6,197 bases of DNA from positions 1 to 6,197 of the forward strand of contig JAGABO010000073.1 of the NCBI GenBank assembly GCA_017614655.1. The letters are read 5' to 3'. Below are positions 1 to 5,717 of the stretch, one piece after another. Under the pieces are notes generated by a model. That model was not told the origin of the DNA, did no database searches, and was given only the letters and a program-made list of their open reading frames with translations. The stretch is from Treponema sp. (GTDB lineage Bacteria; Spirochaetota; Spirochaetia; Treponematales; Treponemataceae). Each line of letters begins with the position of its first letter. Within the stretch, counting starts at the first letter, position 1. A program made the position numbers and the translations under genes.

Positions 1-50
1 GCTGTTGGGTTTATAAGAAATACAACCATCACTTCCTATACTATGTGTGA
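1..50 (+). CDS. C-terminal end of an upstream gene, probably an ABC-2 type polysaccharide-export permease
   Basis: Only the last 15 full codons are present, in the frame starting at base 3 and ending at the TGA at 48-50. They read CWVYKKYNHHFLYYV. An aromatic and basic tail of this kind follows the last membrane helix in Wzm/TagG-type permeases, and such permeases usually lie directly upstream of the matching ATPase, which is what follows here. The stop codon lies inside the Shine-Dalgarno sequence of the next gene, suggesting translational coupling. A competing open frame from base 1 ends at the TGA at 61-63 and would overlap the next gene as ATGA; its residues resemble nothing I know. The permease identity is an inference from a very short tail plus context. 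Confidence 0.45.
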   Translation, partial: CWVYKKYNHHFLYYV

Positions 51-53
51 GGT
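49..53 (+). promoter_or_regulatory. Ribosome binding site of the ABC ATPase-like gene
   Basis: GAGGT lies 6 nt before the ATG at 60 and overlaps the likely stop codon (TGA, 48-50) of the preceding gene. This supports the chosen start and suggests coupled translation of permease and ATPase. Confidence 0.6.
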
Positions 54-59
54 AGACGA

Positions 60-500
60 ATGAGCATTTTGGAAGCAGATCATGTATCAATCCGCTACTT
101 GACAGGAGATTTCAGAGATATCGGAATCAAGGAATATATCCTTCGGCATATAAAACATGATTATCATGTTACAGAATTTTGGGCAGATCGCGATATAAGC
201 TTCACCTTAGAGCGGAGCGAAATGCTGGGTATTATCGGATCCAATGGCGCGGGGAAGAGTACGATCCTTAAGATTCTGACCGGTGTACTTAATCCCACGG
301 AAGGTGAAGTTGTAACCGAAGACCAGATCCGTGCTTACGAAAAAGAAATGCGCGAAAAAGGCGTAGGTACCGGTGGCGTTGTTCCGGAGAAAAAAGAAGA
401 TCTGTCTGCAGAAGAAGCAAAGCCTGCTTCAAAAGCATCAAAGGCTTCTTCACTTGCAAAGGAAGCAGCTGCAAAACCGTCTGCGGAGGATCTTTTCTAA
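60..500 (+). CDS. Internally deleted Wzt/TagH-like ABC transporter ATPase (polysaccharide export)
   Basis: Residues 1-84 look like the start of an ABC ATPase that powers export of polysaccharide or polyol-phosphate chains: a short lead, the EFWADRDISF segment (39-48) and a perfect Walker A, GSNGAGKST (60-68), then KILTGVLNPTEGEV. The next expected elements, the Q-loop, the ABC signature, Walker B and the H-loop, are all absent. From about residue 85 the sequence reads VTEDQIRAYEKEM, which resembles the end of the same domain in this family (a Gly-x-Val-Val, then a conserved 'xxAYxxxM' helix). A Lys/Ala/Glu/Ser-rich tail of low complexity (about 105-146) follows. The family norm is at least 240 residues, so roughly 150 seem to be missing in frame. 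The product could bind nucleotide poorly at best and should not hydrolyse ATP. The start has a good GAGGT site. It may be a decayed gene, a strain-specific deletion or an assembly collapse. The N-terminal family call is firm; the internal-deletion reading is inference. Confidence 0.8.
   Translation: MSILEADHVSIRYLTGDFRDIGIKEYILRHIKHDYHVTEFWADRDISFTLERSEMLGIIGSNGAGKSTILKILTGVLNPTEGEVVTEDQIRAYEKEMREKGVGTGGVVPEKKEDLSAEEAKPASKASKASSLAKEAAAKPSAEDLF
485..490 (+). promoter_or_regulatory. Ribosome binding site of folK
   Basis: GGAGGA lies inside the last codons of the preceding ORF, 10 nt before the folK ATG at 501. The preceding stop (TAA, 498-500) directly touches this ATG, so termination and re-initiation are probably coupled. 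Confidence 0.6.
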
Positions 501-1088
501 ATGAAGGTTTACACTGCTCTCGGGCTTGGGTCTAACAGGGAGTATGAAGGACTCAGCTGTCCTTCTCTTCTTGGAAGGGCAGTTAAGGAACTTTCTTCAT
601 ACATGGAAGAAGTTCAGATTTCTTCCGTATATTTAAGCCGTGCCATGTATTTAGAAAATCAGGCTGATTTCTATAACATGGTGCTTACAGGTTTCTTTGA
701 CGGAAAACCAGAAGAGCTTTTGTCTAAAATCAACGGAACGGAAGCTCTTCTTGGCCGCGACAGAAGCCGTGAAGTCCGTAACGGATGTCGTTCTATGGAT
801 ATAGACATAGAACTGTTCGGGCTTCAGAAAATAAGTACCCCATGTCTTCAAATACCTCATCCGAGGTTTTGTGAAAGGGCATTTGTCTTAAAACCTTTGC
901 TTGAGGTTTTTGAAAAAAATGCCGATATAAATAGTAATCAGGGTTGTCTTGGAACAGATGTTTCCGGAGGAAGACAGCTTCTGTATGGTGCCGAATTTAT
1001 AAAGACTTTGCTTCAGAAAAAAGAGCTGAAGGAACAGGAAATAAGGAAAATCATCGGTCATGATGAATTCCTTAAAAAGTATCTGTAA
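501..1088 (+). CDS. folK: 2-amino-4-hydroxy-6-hydroxymethyldihydropteridine pyrophosphokinase (HPPK)
   Basis: This cytosolic enzyme moves pyrophosphate from ATP to 6-hydroxymethyl-7,8-dihydropterin, the step before dihydropteroate synthase in folate synthesis. The N-terminal strand with LGLGSN (8-12) matches the family's A-x-GSN start, and QADFYNMVL (54-62) matches the substrate-pocket strand. The signature region RNGCRSMDIDIE (93-104) carries the two Mg-binding aspartates, D100 and D102. IPHPRFCERAFVLKPLLEV (118-136) is the conserved ATP-side HPR plus R-x-F-x-L-x-P block. A Cys (C96) sits where the signature normally has Pro, Ser, Ala or Glu. The protein has 195 residues against about 160 for the family; the excess is a C-terminal extension (about 138-195) with no motif I recognise. 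It abuts the ABC-like ORF and lies 40 bp before scpA. No other folate gene is visible here. Confidence 0.92.
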   Translation: MKVYTALGLGSNREYEGLSCPSLLGRAVKELSSYMEEVQISSVYLSRAMYLENQADFYNMVLTGFFDGKPEELLSKINGTEALLGRDRSREVRNGCRSMDIDIELFGLQKISTPCLQIPHPRFCERAFVLKPLLEVFEKNADINSNQGCLGTDVSGGRQLLYGAEFIKTLLQKKELKEQEIRKIIGHDEFLKKYL

Positions 1089-1118
1089 TTCTTTATAAGC
1101 CGGTACTTATTATTTAAT

Positions 1119-1123
1119 GAGGA
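1119..1123 (+). promoter_or_regulatory. Ribosome binding site that decides the scpA start
   Basis: GAGGA ends 5 nt before the ATG at 1129. It overlaps the other in-frame ATG at 1117, which itself has no purine-rich site at a suitable distance. This favours 1129 as the true start and a protein four residues shorter than the longest ORF. Confidence 0.65.
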
Positions 1124-1128
1124 TACTT

Positions 1129-1890
1129 ATGACACAGACCGTAACCGGTACAGCAGCAAAAAGAAAATTTACTACACAGACTTTTGACGGACCGCTTGAC
1201 CTTCTTTTACAGCTTATACGCGAAAATTCAATCAATATTTACGATATTCCGATTGCAGAAATAACGGAGCAGTTCTTAGATTATCTTGATTATGCCGTAG
1301 AACTTGACCTTCAGGATTTAAGCGACTTCTATGTAATGGCCGCAAAACTTGTTCACATAAAGAGCCTTATGCTTCTTCCTGTAGAAGTTAAATACGAAGA
1401 AGGCGACAGTATGGAAGATCCCCGCGAAGAGCTTGTTCAGCAGCTTATTGAATACCAGAGGTTTAAAAAACTGTCCGTTCTTATGGAAGAACAGGAAGAG
1501 CAGCTTGAATGGAGTTTTGACCGCAAGAAAATAGAAAGAACCCTTCCTTTCGAAAATGATGATTCCCAGTGGGAAAAAGTTGATACATGGTCCCTGCTTC
1601 AGGATATGCAGAAAATTTTCCGCAATATAACGAATGTTGCGTCTGATGAACGTATCCTTAACATGGACGAAAAAATCACGCCGAACGAAAAAATCGCCCT
1701 TATGAATGAACTTCTTGACAAAAACGGCGAATGTATGTTTACAGATCTTATCACCAGACATGGAAATGAACTTGACGTAGTTTGTGCATTTATGGCAATC
1801 TTAGAAGCCGTAAAGTTAAAGCTCGCTGATATTTTACAGAATAAAATGTTTGGGGATATAAAGATATGCAGGAAGAAAAAGGCGGCGTAG
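1129..1890 (+). CDS. scpA: Segregation and condensation protein A (kleisin)
   Basis: ScpA is the kleisin subunit that bridges the heads of the SMC dimer and, with ScpB, forms the bacterial condensin that compacts and segregates the chromosome. The hallmark N-terminal motif FDGPLDLLLQLI is present about 20 residues in, followed by the helical segment ending SDFYVMAAKLVHIKSLMLLP, typical of the SMC-neck-binding domain. The middle is charged and variable, as usual. The C-terminal winged helix, with VVCAFMAILEAVKLKLADIL then FGDIKI, matches the cap-side domain. From the ATG at 1129 it has 253 residues, a normal length; an ATG at 1117 would add MRIL. Its last 25 bp overlap the start of scpB, the common arrangement for this obligate partner pair. 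Confidence 0.95.
   Translation: MTQTVTGTAAKRKFTTQTFDGPLDLLLQLIRENSINIYDIPIAEITEQFLDYLDYAVELDLQDLSDFYVMAAKLVHIKSLMLLPVEVKYEEGDSMEDPREELVQQLIEYQRFKKLSVLMEEQEEQLEWSFDRKKIERTLPFENDDSQWEKVDTWSLLQDMQKIFRNITNVASDERILNMDEKITPNEKIALMNELLDKNGECMFTDLITRHGNELDVVCAFMAILEAVKLKLADILQNKMFGDIKICRKKKAA
1852..1855 (+). promoter_or_regulatory. Ribosome binding site of scpB, inside scpA
   Basis: GGGG lies 10 nt before the ATG at 1866, within the last codons of scpA. The overlap of coding regions plus an embedded site implies coupled synthesis of ScpA and ScpB. Confidence 0.45.
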
Positions 1891-2612
1891 AAAATCAGGA
1901 AGCCGCAGAAAAAGAAAGTGCTGCAGTAAATCAGGAGGCCGCAGAAACTGTGGCTTCCGAAAATGATGCTTCAATCCTGAAGGAAGCTGTTCTTGCTACC
2001 GGAAAAGACGAAGCTTTTTCTGATGACGAAGAAGAAGTTCCGGAAGAAGAGCAGGGACCTAAATTAGAAGACCTTGACGAAAACGGAAAGACTGCTCTTG
2101 TAGAGACTGTTCTTTTTCTGGAAAGCGACAGCCGTAACGAAGAAGCCCTTTCTCAGATTACGGGGCTTTCTGTAGAAGACGTTAAAAAAGCCCTCGAAAA
2201 CCTTACAGAAAAATATTCTTCAGAAGACTCGGGAATTGAACTTGTCATGAAACTCGGAGGCTGGCTCCTTTCTCCGAAGAGGTCAAGTTTTGATTTTGTA
2301 AAGGAACGCTATGGAAAGAAAAACGAAGGCCGCTTAAGCCGCGCTGCAATAGAAACACTTTCCATCATTGCCTATTCTCAGCCGATTACAAGGCCCGAAA
2401 TCGAAAGCATAAGGCATGTAAGTGCCGATACGATGATTCGTCTTTTACTGGACAGAAAGCTCATAAAGAAAGTGGGAGAAAAGGATGTTCCCGGACGCCC
2501 TACAATGTACGGAACTACACCGGAATTCCTGGAATTCTTCCACCTCCAGTCAATTGCAGAACTGCCGCAGCTCGAAGAAGAAGAACAGAAGAGGTTCGAA
2601 CTTGCAAGATAA
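1866..2612 (+). CDS. scpB: Segregation and condensation protein B with acidic N-terminal extension
   Basis: ScpB dimerises and binds the middle of ScpA to stabilise the SMC-ScpAB condensin. The family core spans about residues 73-236: a first winged helix starting GKTALVETVLFLESD, then LSRAAIETLSIIAYSQPITRPEIE (157-180), IRHVSADTMIRLLLDRKLI (182-200), and the closing GRPTMYGTTPEFLEFF (210-225) with SIAELP (229-234). These are the classic ScpB signature blocks. In the IRGVNS-type motif the usual Gly-Val-Asn reads His-Val-Ser. Residues 1-72 are an acidic, Ala-rich, probably disordered extension not found in short ScpB proteins. It contains a duplicated NQEAAE block (10-15 and 22-27). The ATG at 1866 is the first start of the frame and has a GGGG site, but a start further downstream in the extension cannot be excluded. 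It overlaps scpA by 25 bp. Confidence 0.95.
   Translation: MQEEKGGVENQEAAEKESAAVNQEAAETVASENDASILKEAVLATGKDEAFSDDEEEVPEEEQGPKLEDLDENGKTALVETVLFLESDSRNEEALSQITGLSVEDVKKALENLTEKYSSEDSGIELVMKLGGWLLSPKRSSFDFVKERYGKKNEGRLSRAAIETLSIIAYSQPITRPEIESIRHVSADTMIRLLLDRKLIKKVGEKDVPGRPTMYGTTPEFLEFFHLQSIAELPQLEEEEQKRFELAR
1892..1947 (+). repeat. Tandem-type direct repeat in the scpB N-terminal extension
   Basis: Two 20-bp copies, at 1892-1911 and 1928-1947, differ at one base (A1901 versus G1937) and are spaced by exactly 36 bp (12 codons). Each encodes NQEAAE in the scpB frame. The first copy begins two bases after the scpA stop codon, so the repeat lies wholly outside the scpA coding region. Confidence 0.7.
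2590..2594 (+). promoter_or_regulatory. Shine-Dalgarno-like site that may set the pseudouridine synthase start
   Basis: AGAGG lies 7 nt before an in-frame TTG at 2602, inside the end of scpB. The first in-frame ATG (2623) has no clear purine-rich site at normal distance. Initiation at TTG 2602 would add seven residues (MQDNDSA) and overlap scpB by 11 bp. The ATG at 2623 could instead work by re-initiation after the scpB stop, 10 nt upstream. Confidence 0.4.
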
Positions 2613-2622
2613 TGATTCAGCA

Positions 2623-3336
2623 ATGCGGCTTCAGCTATTTATGGCAAGATGCGGATTTGCAAGCCGACGTGCAAGCGAAAAAGTTATACTCGAAGGCAGG
2701 GTTTCTGTTAACGGAAAACAGGTTACGGAACTGGGTACAAGGGTTACCCCGGAAGATGAAGTTACCGTAGACGGAAAAAAACTTACCCTGGAAGCAGAAA
2801 AACGCTATGTCCTCCTTAATAAGCCGAAGGGCTATGTCTGTTCCATGAAGGACGAAAAGGACAGGATGACGGCCGCTTCCCTCTTAAAGGACCGCTATCC
2901 TGAACGCCTTTACAATGTTGGCCGCCTTGATATGTTTTCTACGGGTCTTATTATTTTTACAAACGACGGAGATTTTGCGGCCCTTCTTTCGCATCCGTCT
3001 GCTGAACTCGAAAAAGAATACATTGTAGAAACAAGCCTTCCTTTTCCAAGGAACCTTGCAGAAGAATTCATGAAGGGTATCCGTATTGATAATGTTTTTT
3101 ACCGTGCAAAAGATGCTGTTGAACTTAATTCACACAGAATGAAGGTTGTCCTTGTCGAAGGAAAAAACCGGGAAATCAGGCGCGTCTTTGAATCCAAAGA
3201 AATCGGCATTAAGTCGTTAAAACGCGTTCGTATCGGCTGTGTCGGAATTGGAAGCCTTAAAGAAGGAGAATCCCGCGAGCTTTCTAAGGAAGAAGTTGCT
3301 TCTCTCAAAAAGCTCTGCGCTTCATATTCATATTAA
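2623..3336 (+). CDS. rRNA pseudouridine synthase, RsuA/RluB/RluE/RluF family
   Basis: This enzyme converts a specific uridine in ribosomal RNA to pseudouridine. Residues 2-49 form an S4 RNA-binding domain: RLQLFMARCGFASRRASEK, then GRVSVNGKQV. The catalytic domain follows with LNKPKG (65-70) and GRLDMFSTGLIIFTNDGD (100-117), in which D103 is the expected catalytic aspartate. EKEYIVE (130-136) and EGKNREIRR (179-187) are further family blocks; the latter separates this family from the RluA type. At 237 residues from the ATG it has a typical length. I cannot tell from sequence alone whether the target is 16S (RsuA) or 23S (RluB-type) rRNA, so no symbol is given. The long frame extends upstream to 2485, but that part is scpB read in another frame. 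A TTG at 2602 with a better ribosome site is an alternative start. The gene lies 14 bp before cmk/rpsA, a neighbour with related translational roles. Confidence 0.92.
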   Translation: MRLQLFMARCGFASRRASEKVILEGRVSVNGKQVTELGTRVTPEDEVTVDGKKLTLEAEKRYVLLNKPKGYVCSMKDEKDRMTAASLLKDRYPERLYNVGRLDMFSTGLIIFTNDGDFAALLSHPSAELEKEYIVETSLPFPRNLAEEFMKGIRIDNVFYRAKDAVELNSHRMKVVLVEGKNREIRRVFESKEIGIKSLKRVRIGCVGIGSLKEGESRELSKEEVASLKKLCASYSY

Positions 3337-3338
3337 CT

Positions 3339-3342
3339 GGGG
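3339..3342 (+). promoter_or_regulatory. Ribosome binding site of cmk/rpsA
   Basis: GGGG lies 8 nt before the ATG at 3351, in the 14-bp gap after the pseudouridine synthase stop. The gap has no room for a long leader or its own promoter, so transcription must start upstream. Confidence 0.5.
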
Positions 3343-3350
3343 TATAAAAA

Positions 3351-5708
3351 ATGGTTGTTGCTATTGACGGACCTGCCGGAACCGGAAAAAGTACTGTAGC
3401 TCACAGGGTTGCAGATCAAACCGGTCTTGTTTTTCTTAACAGCGGAAGCTTTTACAGGGCACTTGCACTTGCGTTAATCGAGAATTCGGTTAATCTTGAT
3501 GACGAGGAAGCCGTTGTTTCTTTTGCCTTAAAGCAGAAACTTGATTACGTTAATTCCCGTCTTATCCTTAACGGAACTGATGTTGATGATCTGCTTCATC
3601 AGGATAAGGTCGATGCCTGTGTTTCAAAGGTGTCTTCTGTTGTAAGGCTCCGTCACTTTGTAAATGACCGTATGCGCACAATAGTTAAGTCGCTTGATAT
3701 CATCTGCGAAGGCCGGGACATGACTACGGTTGTCTTTCCTGATGCAGAAGTTAAGGTTTATCTTGATGCAAGTATTGACGTTCAGGCACAGCGCCGCTTT
3801 GATCAGGGAGTAAGTAACCTTACTCTGGAAGAAATCAAAAAGGCAATTATTGAACGTGATGAAATGGACAGGCATAAGGCAGAAGGTTCTCTAAAACGTG
3901 CACCGGATGCTCTTTATATCGACACTTCTCACTTGACGATTGACGATGTTTGTGCGATAATTGTAAATAAAATTCATCAAAAAGGGTTTAATATGGAACA
4001 GAAGGAAGTGGAACAGAATGTAGCCCAGGGTTCCGGCGACATTTACACACAATTGGAAGCATCTATCAACAAGATGGAACCTGTTGAAAACGGTGCCAAT
4101 GTTCAGGGTACTGTTGTGGCCGTTACGGACGATACAGTTTTTGTAGATGTAAACTGTAAGTCAGAAGGAAAGATTCCTGTATCGGAATTTGCCGGGGAAT
4201 TGCCTTCGGTAGGTTATGTAATTAATGTTTTCCTTATCGATCATTTTGGAAAGAACGGTCCTGTAGTTTCTAAAATTAAGGCAGACGAAAAACGTCTCTG
4301 GGAAGAGTTTAAGGTTGCTTTTGAACAGAAACTTCCTGTAGACGGAACAGTTACTTCGCTCACAAAGGGCGGATATATGGTTAACCTCGGCGGTGGAATC
4401 AGCGCATTCCTCCCTATCAGCCAGGCAGACAGCCAGAAGGTAGAAAAAGAAGACAAGCTTGTTGGACTTAAGGCAAAGTTCTATATTGAACGCCTCTATT
4501 CTAACGGAAAGCGCAATGTTGTCGTAAACCGCCGCAAGTATCTCGAAGAACAGATTAACGTAAACCGCGACAAGTTCTTTAACGAAGTTAAGATCGGTGA
4601 CTCTGTAAAGGGAACCGTAAAGAGCTTTACAAGCTTCGGTGCATTTATTGACCTCGGTGGTTTTGACGGACTTCTTCACATCAATGACATGAGCTGGGGA
4701 CACGTTACCCGTCCGAAGGATTTCGTAAAGAAAGGACAGGAAATCGAACTTAAGGTTATCCGCCTTGATCCGGAAGGAAAGAGAATTAACCTCTCTCTCA
4801 AGCATTTCTCAGAAGATCCGTGGATGCACTTCGAAGACAGATATCACGTTAATGACATAGTAAAGGGTAAGGTTACAAAACTTACAGAATTCGGTGCATT
4901 TATCGAACTCGAAGAAGGAATCGAAGGTCTTGCTCATATTTCTGAGTTCAGCTGGACAAAGAAAATCAACAAGCCTGCCGATATGGTTCAGGAAGGTGAT
5001 GAAGTTGAATGCATGATCCTCGGTTATGACATTCAGGCCGGCCGTGTTTCTCTCGGACTTAAGCAGGTTACTGCAAATCCATGGGATACAATCACAGAAA
5101 AGTATCCGGTCGGAACACGCGTTAACGGAAAAGTTGTTAAGATTACAAACAGCGGTGCATTCATTCAGCTCGAAGAAGGAATTGACGCTTTCCTCGCAGG
5201 TGAAGATCTTTCATGGACAAAGAAAGTTAAGCATCCTGGAAGCGAAATCAAGGCAGATCAGGATCTCGAAGTTATCGTTACTGAGTGTTCTCCTGAGCAG
5301 CACAGAATCCGCGTAGGTGTTAAGCAGCTTACAGACAATCCTTGGATTGCATTTGCTAAGGATCACAAAGCTGGTTCTACACTCGAAGGCGAAGTTACTT
5401 CAATTACAGATTTCGGAATCTTTGTTAAGGCTCCGGAAGGAATCGAAGGTCTCGTAAACAAGGCAAACCTTAGCGAAGACCGCGAAACTCCGTTTGAAGA
5501 AGCTGTAAAGAAGTACAACGTTGGAGACAAGGTAAACGTTTATGTTGTTTCTGTTGATGTAGACAAAGAAAAGGTTGCTTTCTCCGTACGTGAATATAAG
5601 CGTGCTCAGGAGCGTTCTGAGATTTCTCAGTATATGTCTTCAAGCAATGATGATGACGGTGCTTACACAATCGGTGACAGCATCAAAAATCGCAGCGGAG
5701 AAAACTAA
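3351..5708 (+). CDS. cmk/rpsA: Fused cytidylate kinase / 30S ribosomal protein S1
   Basis: One 785-residue frame joins two proteins that are separate, adjacent genes in many bacteria. Residues 1-214 are cytidylate kinase (CMP or dCMP + ATP to the diphosphate): Walker A GPAGTGKST (7-15), LNSGSFYRA (29-37), EGRDMTTVVFPDA (120-132), YLDAS (137-141) and ERDEMDR (168-174). Residues 215-785 form a complete S1, which binds mRNA on the 30S subunit and helps it enter the ribosome. It has six S1 (OB-fold) domains starting near residues 248, 329, 416, 501, 588 and 675. Domains 3-6 carry the strong G-x-V, FGAF-type core and are joined by (D/N)PW linkers. The last 40 residues are a polar tail. The S1 part is 571 residues, close to E. 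coli S1 (557), so neither half is truncated. The junction keeps a Met codon (M215) with a plausible ribosome site. I recall the same fusion in other treponemes, so the architecture itself is not new. Confidence 0.95.
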   Translation: MVVAIDGPAGTGKSTVAHRVADQTGLVFLNSGSFYRALALALIENSVNLDDEEAVVSFALKQKLDYVNSRLILNGTDVDDLLHQDKVDACVSKVSSVVRLRHFVNDRMRTIVKSLDIICEGRDMTTVVFPDAEVKVYLDASIDVQAQRRFDQGVSNLTLEEIKKAIIERDEMDRHKAEGSLKRAPDALYIDTSHLTIDDVCAIIVNKIHQKGFNMEQKEVEQNVAQGSGDIYTQLEASINKMEPVENGANVQGTVVAVTDDTVFVDVNCKSEGKIPVSEFAGELPSVGYVINVFLIDHFGKNGPVVSKIKADEKRLWEEFKVAFEQKLPVDGTVTSLTKGGYMVNLGGGISAFLPISQADSQKVEKEDKLVGLKAKFYIERLYSNGKRNVVVNRRKYLEEQINVNRDKFFNEVKIGDSVKGTVKSFTSFGAFIDLGGFDGLLHINDMSWGHVTRPKDFVKKGQEIELKVIRLDPEGKRINLSLKHFSEDPWMHFEDRYHVNDIVKGKVTKLTEFGAFIELEEGIEGLAHISEFSWTKKINKPADMVQEGDEVECMILGYDIQAGRVSLGLKQVTANPWDTITEKYPVGTRVNGKVVKITNSGAFIQLEEGIDAFLAGEDLSWTKKVKHPGSEIKADQDLEVIVTECSPEQHRIRVGVKQLTDNPWIAFAKDHKAGSTLEGEVTSITDFGIFVKAPEGIEGLVNKANLSEDRETPFEEAVKKYNVGDKVNVYVVSVDVDKEKVAFSVREYKRAQERSEISQYMSSSNDDDGAYTIGDSIKNRSGEN
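3982..3995 (+). promoter_or_regulatory. Possible internal ribosome binding site and start codon for free S1
   Basis: AAGGG (3982-3986) lies 6 nt before an in-frame ATG (3993-3995) that encodes M215, exactly at the kinase/S1 junction. A protein begun here would start MEQKEVEQN, have 571 residues and match a stand-alone S1. The site could be a remnant of the separate rpsA start or still active; the sequence alone cannot decide. Confidence 0.4.
4092..5588 (+). repeat. Six S1-domain repeats within the fused S1
   Basis: Domains begin near 4092, 4335, 4596, 4851, 5112 and 5373. The last four are spaced 255, 261 and 261 bp (85, 87 and 87 residues). The first two are more divergent, as expected if they anchor S1 to the ribosome while domains 3-6 contact RNA. 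DNA similarity is high between domains 4 and 5: 30-bp blocks at 4892 and 5153 match at 26 positions, and a TGGACAAAGAAA stretch occurs in both. Confidence 0.85.
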
Positions 5709-5717
5709 TTTAATCCG

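Noticed and set aside
37..42. TATACT resembling a -10 promoter box before the ABC ATPase-like gene.
   Set aside because: No -35-like hexamer lies at 16-18 nt upstream, and the position is inside the end of a coding region in an apparent operon.
1095..1110. Inverted repeat ATAAG-CCGGTA-CTTAT between folK and scpA, a possible terminator or operator.
   Set aside because: The stem is only 5 bp and AT-rich, with no T-run after it. It is too weak for an intrinsic terminator and could arise by chance.
1104..1130. Direct repeat TACTTAT at 1104-1110 and 1124-1130 before scpA.
   Set aside because: Seven bases in AT-rich DNA is expected by chance, and the second copy is simply part of the start region.
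1318..1761. Minus-strand open frame of 147 codons opposite scpA.
   Set aside because: It is entirely antisense to the conserved ScpA kleisin; the Phe/Lys-rich product looks like the complement of Glu/Lys-rich coding sequence.
2485..2622. Upstream extension of the pseudouridine synthase frame to an ATG at 2485.
   Set aside because: This stretch is the conserved C-terminal part of scpB read in another frame; the S4 domain of the synthase begins only after 2623.
4161..4805. Long open frame (214 codons) on the minus strand opposite the S1 coding region.
   Set aside because: It lies wholly antisense to strongly conserved S1 domains, its Cys/Leu/Asn-rich product matches no family I know, and it is best explained as a shadow of biased S1 codon use.
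3351..5708. The cmk-rpsA fusion as a novel architecture or an assembly error.
   Set aside because: Both halves are complete, the frame is clean, and I recall the same fusion annotated in Treponema (T. pallidum TP0279), so it is probably real and already described.
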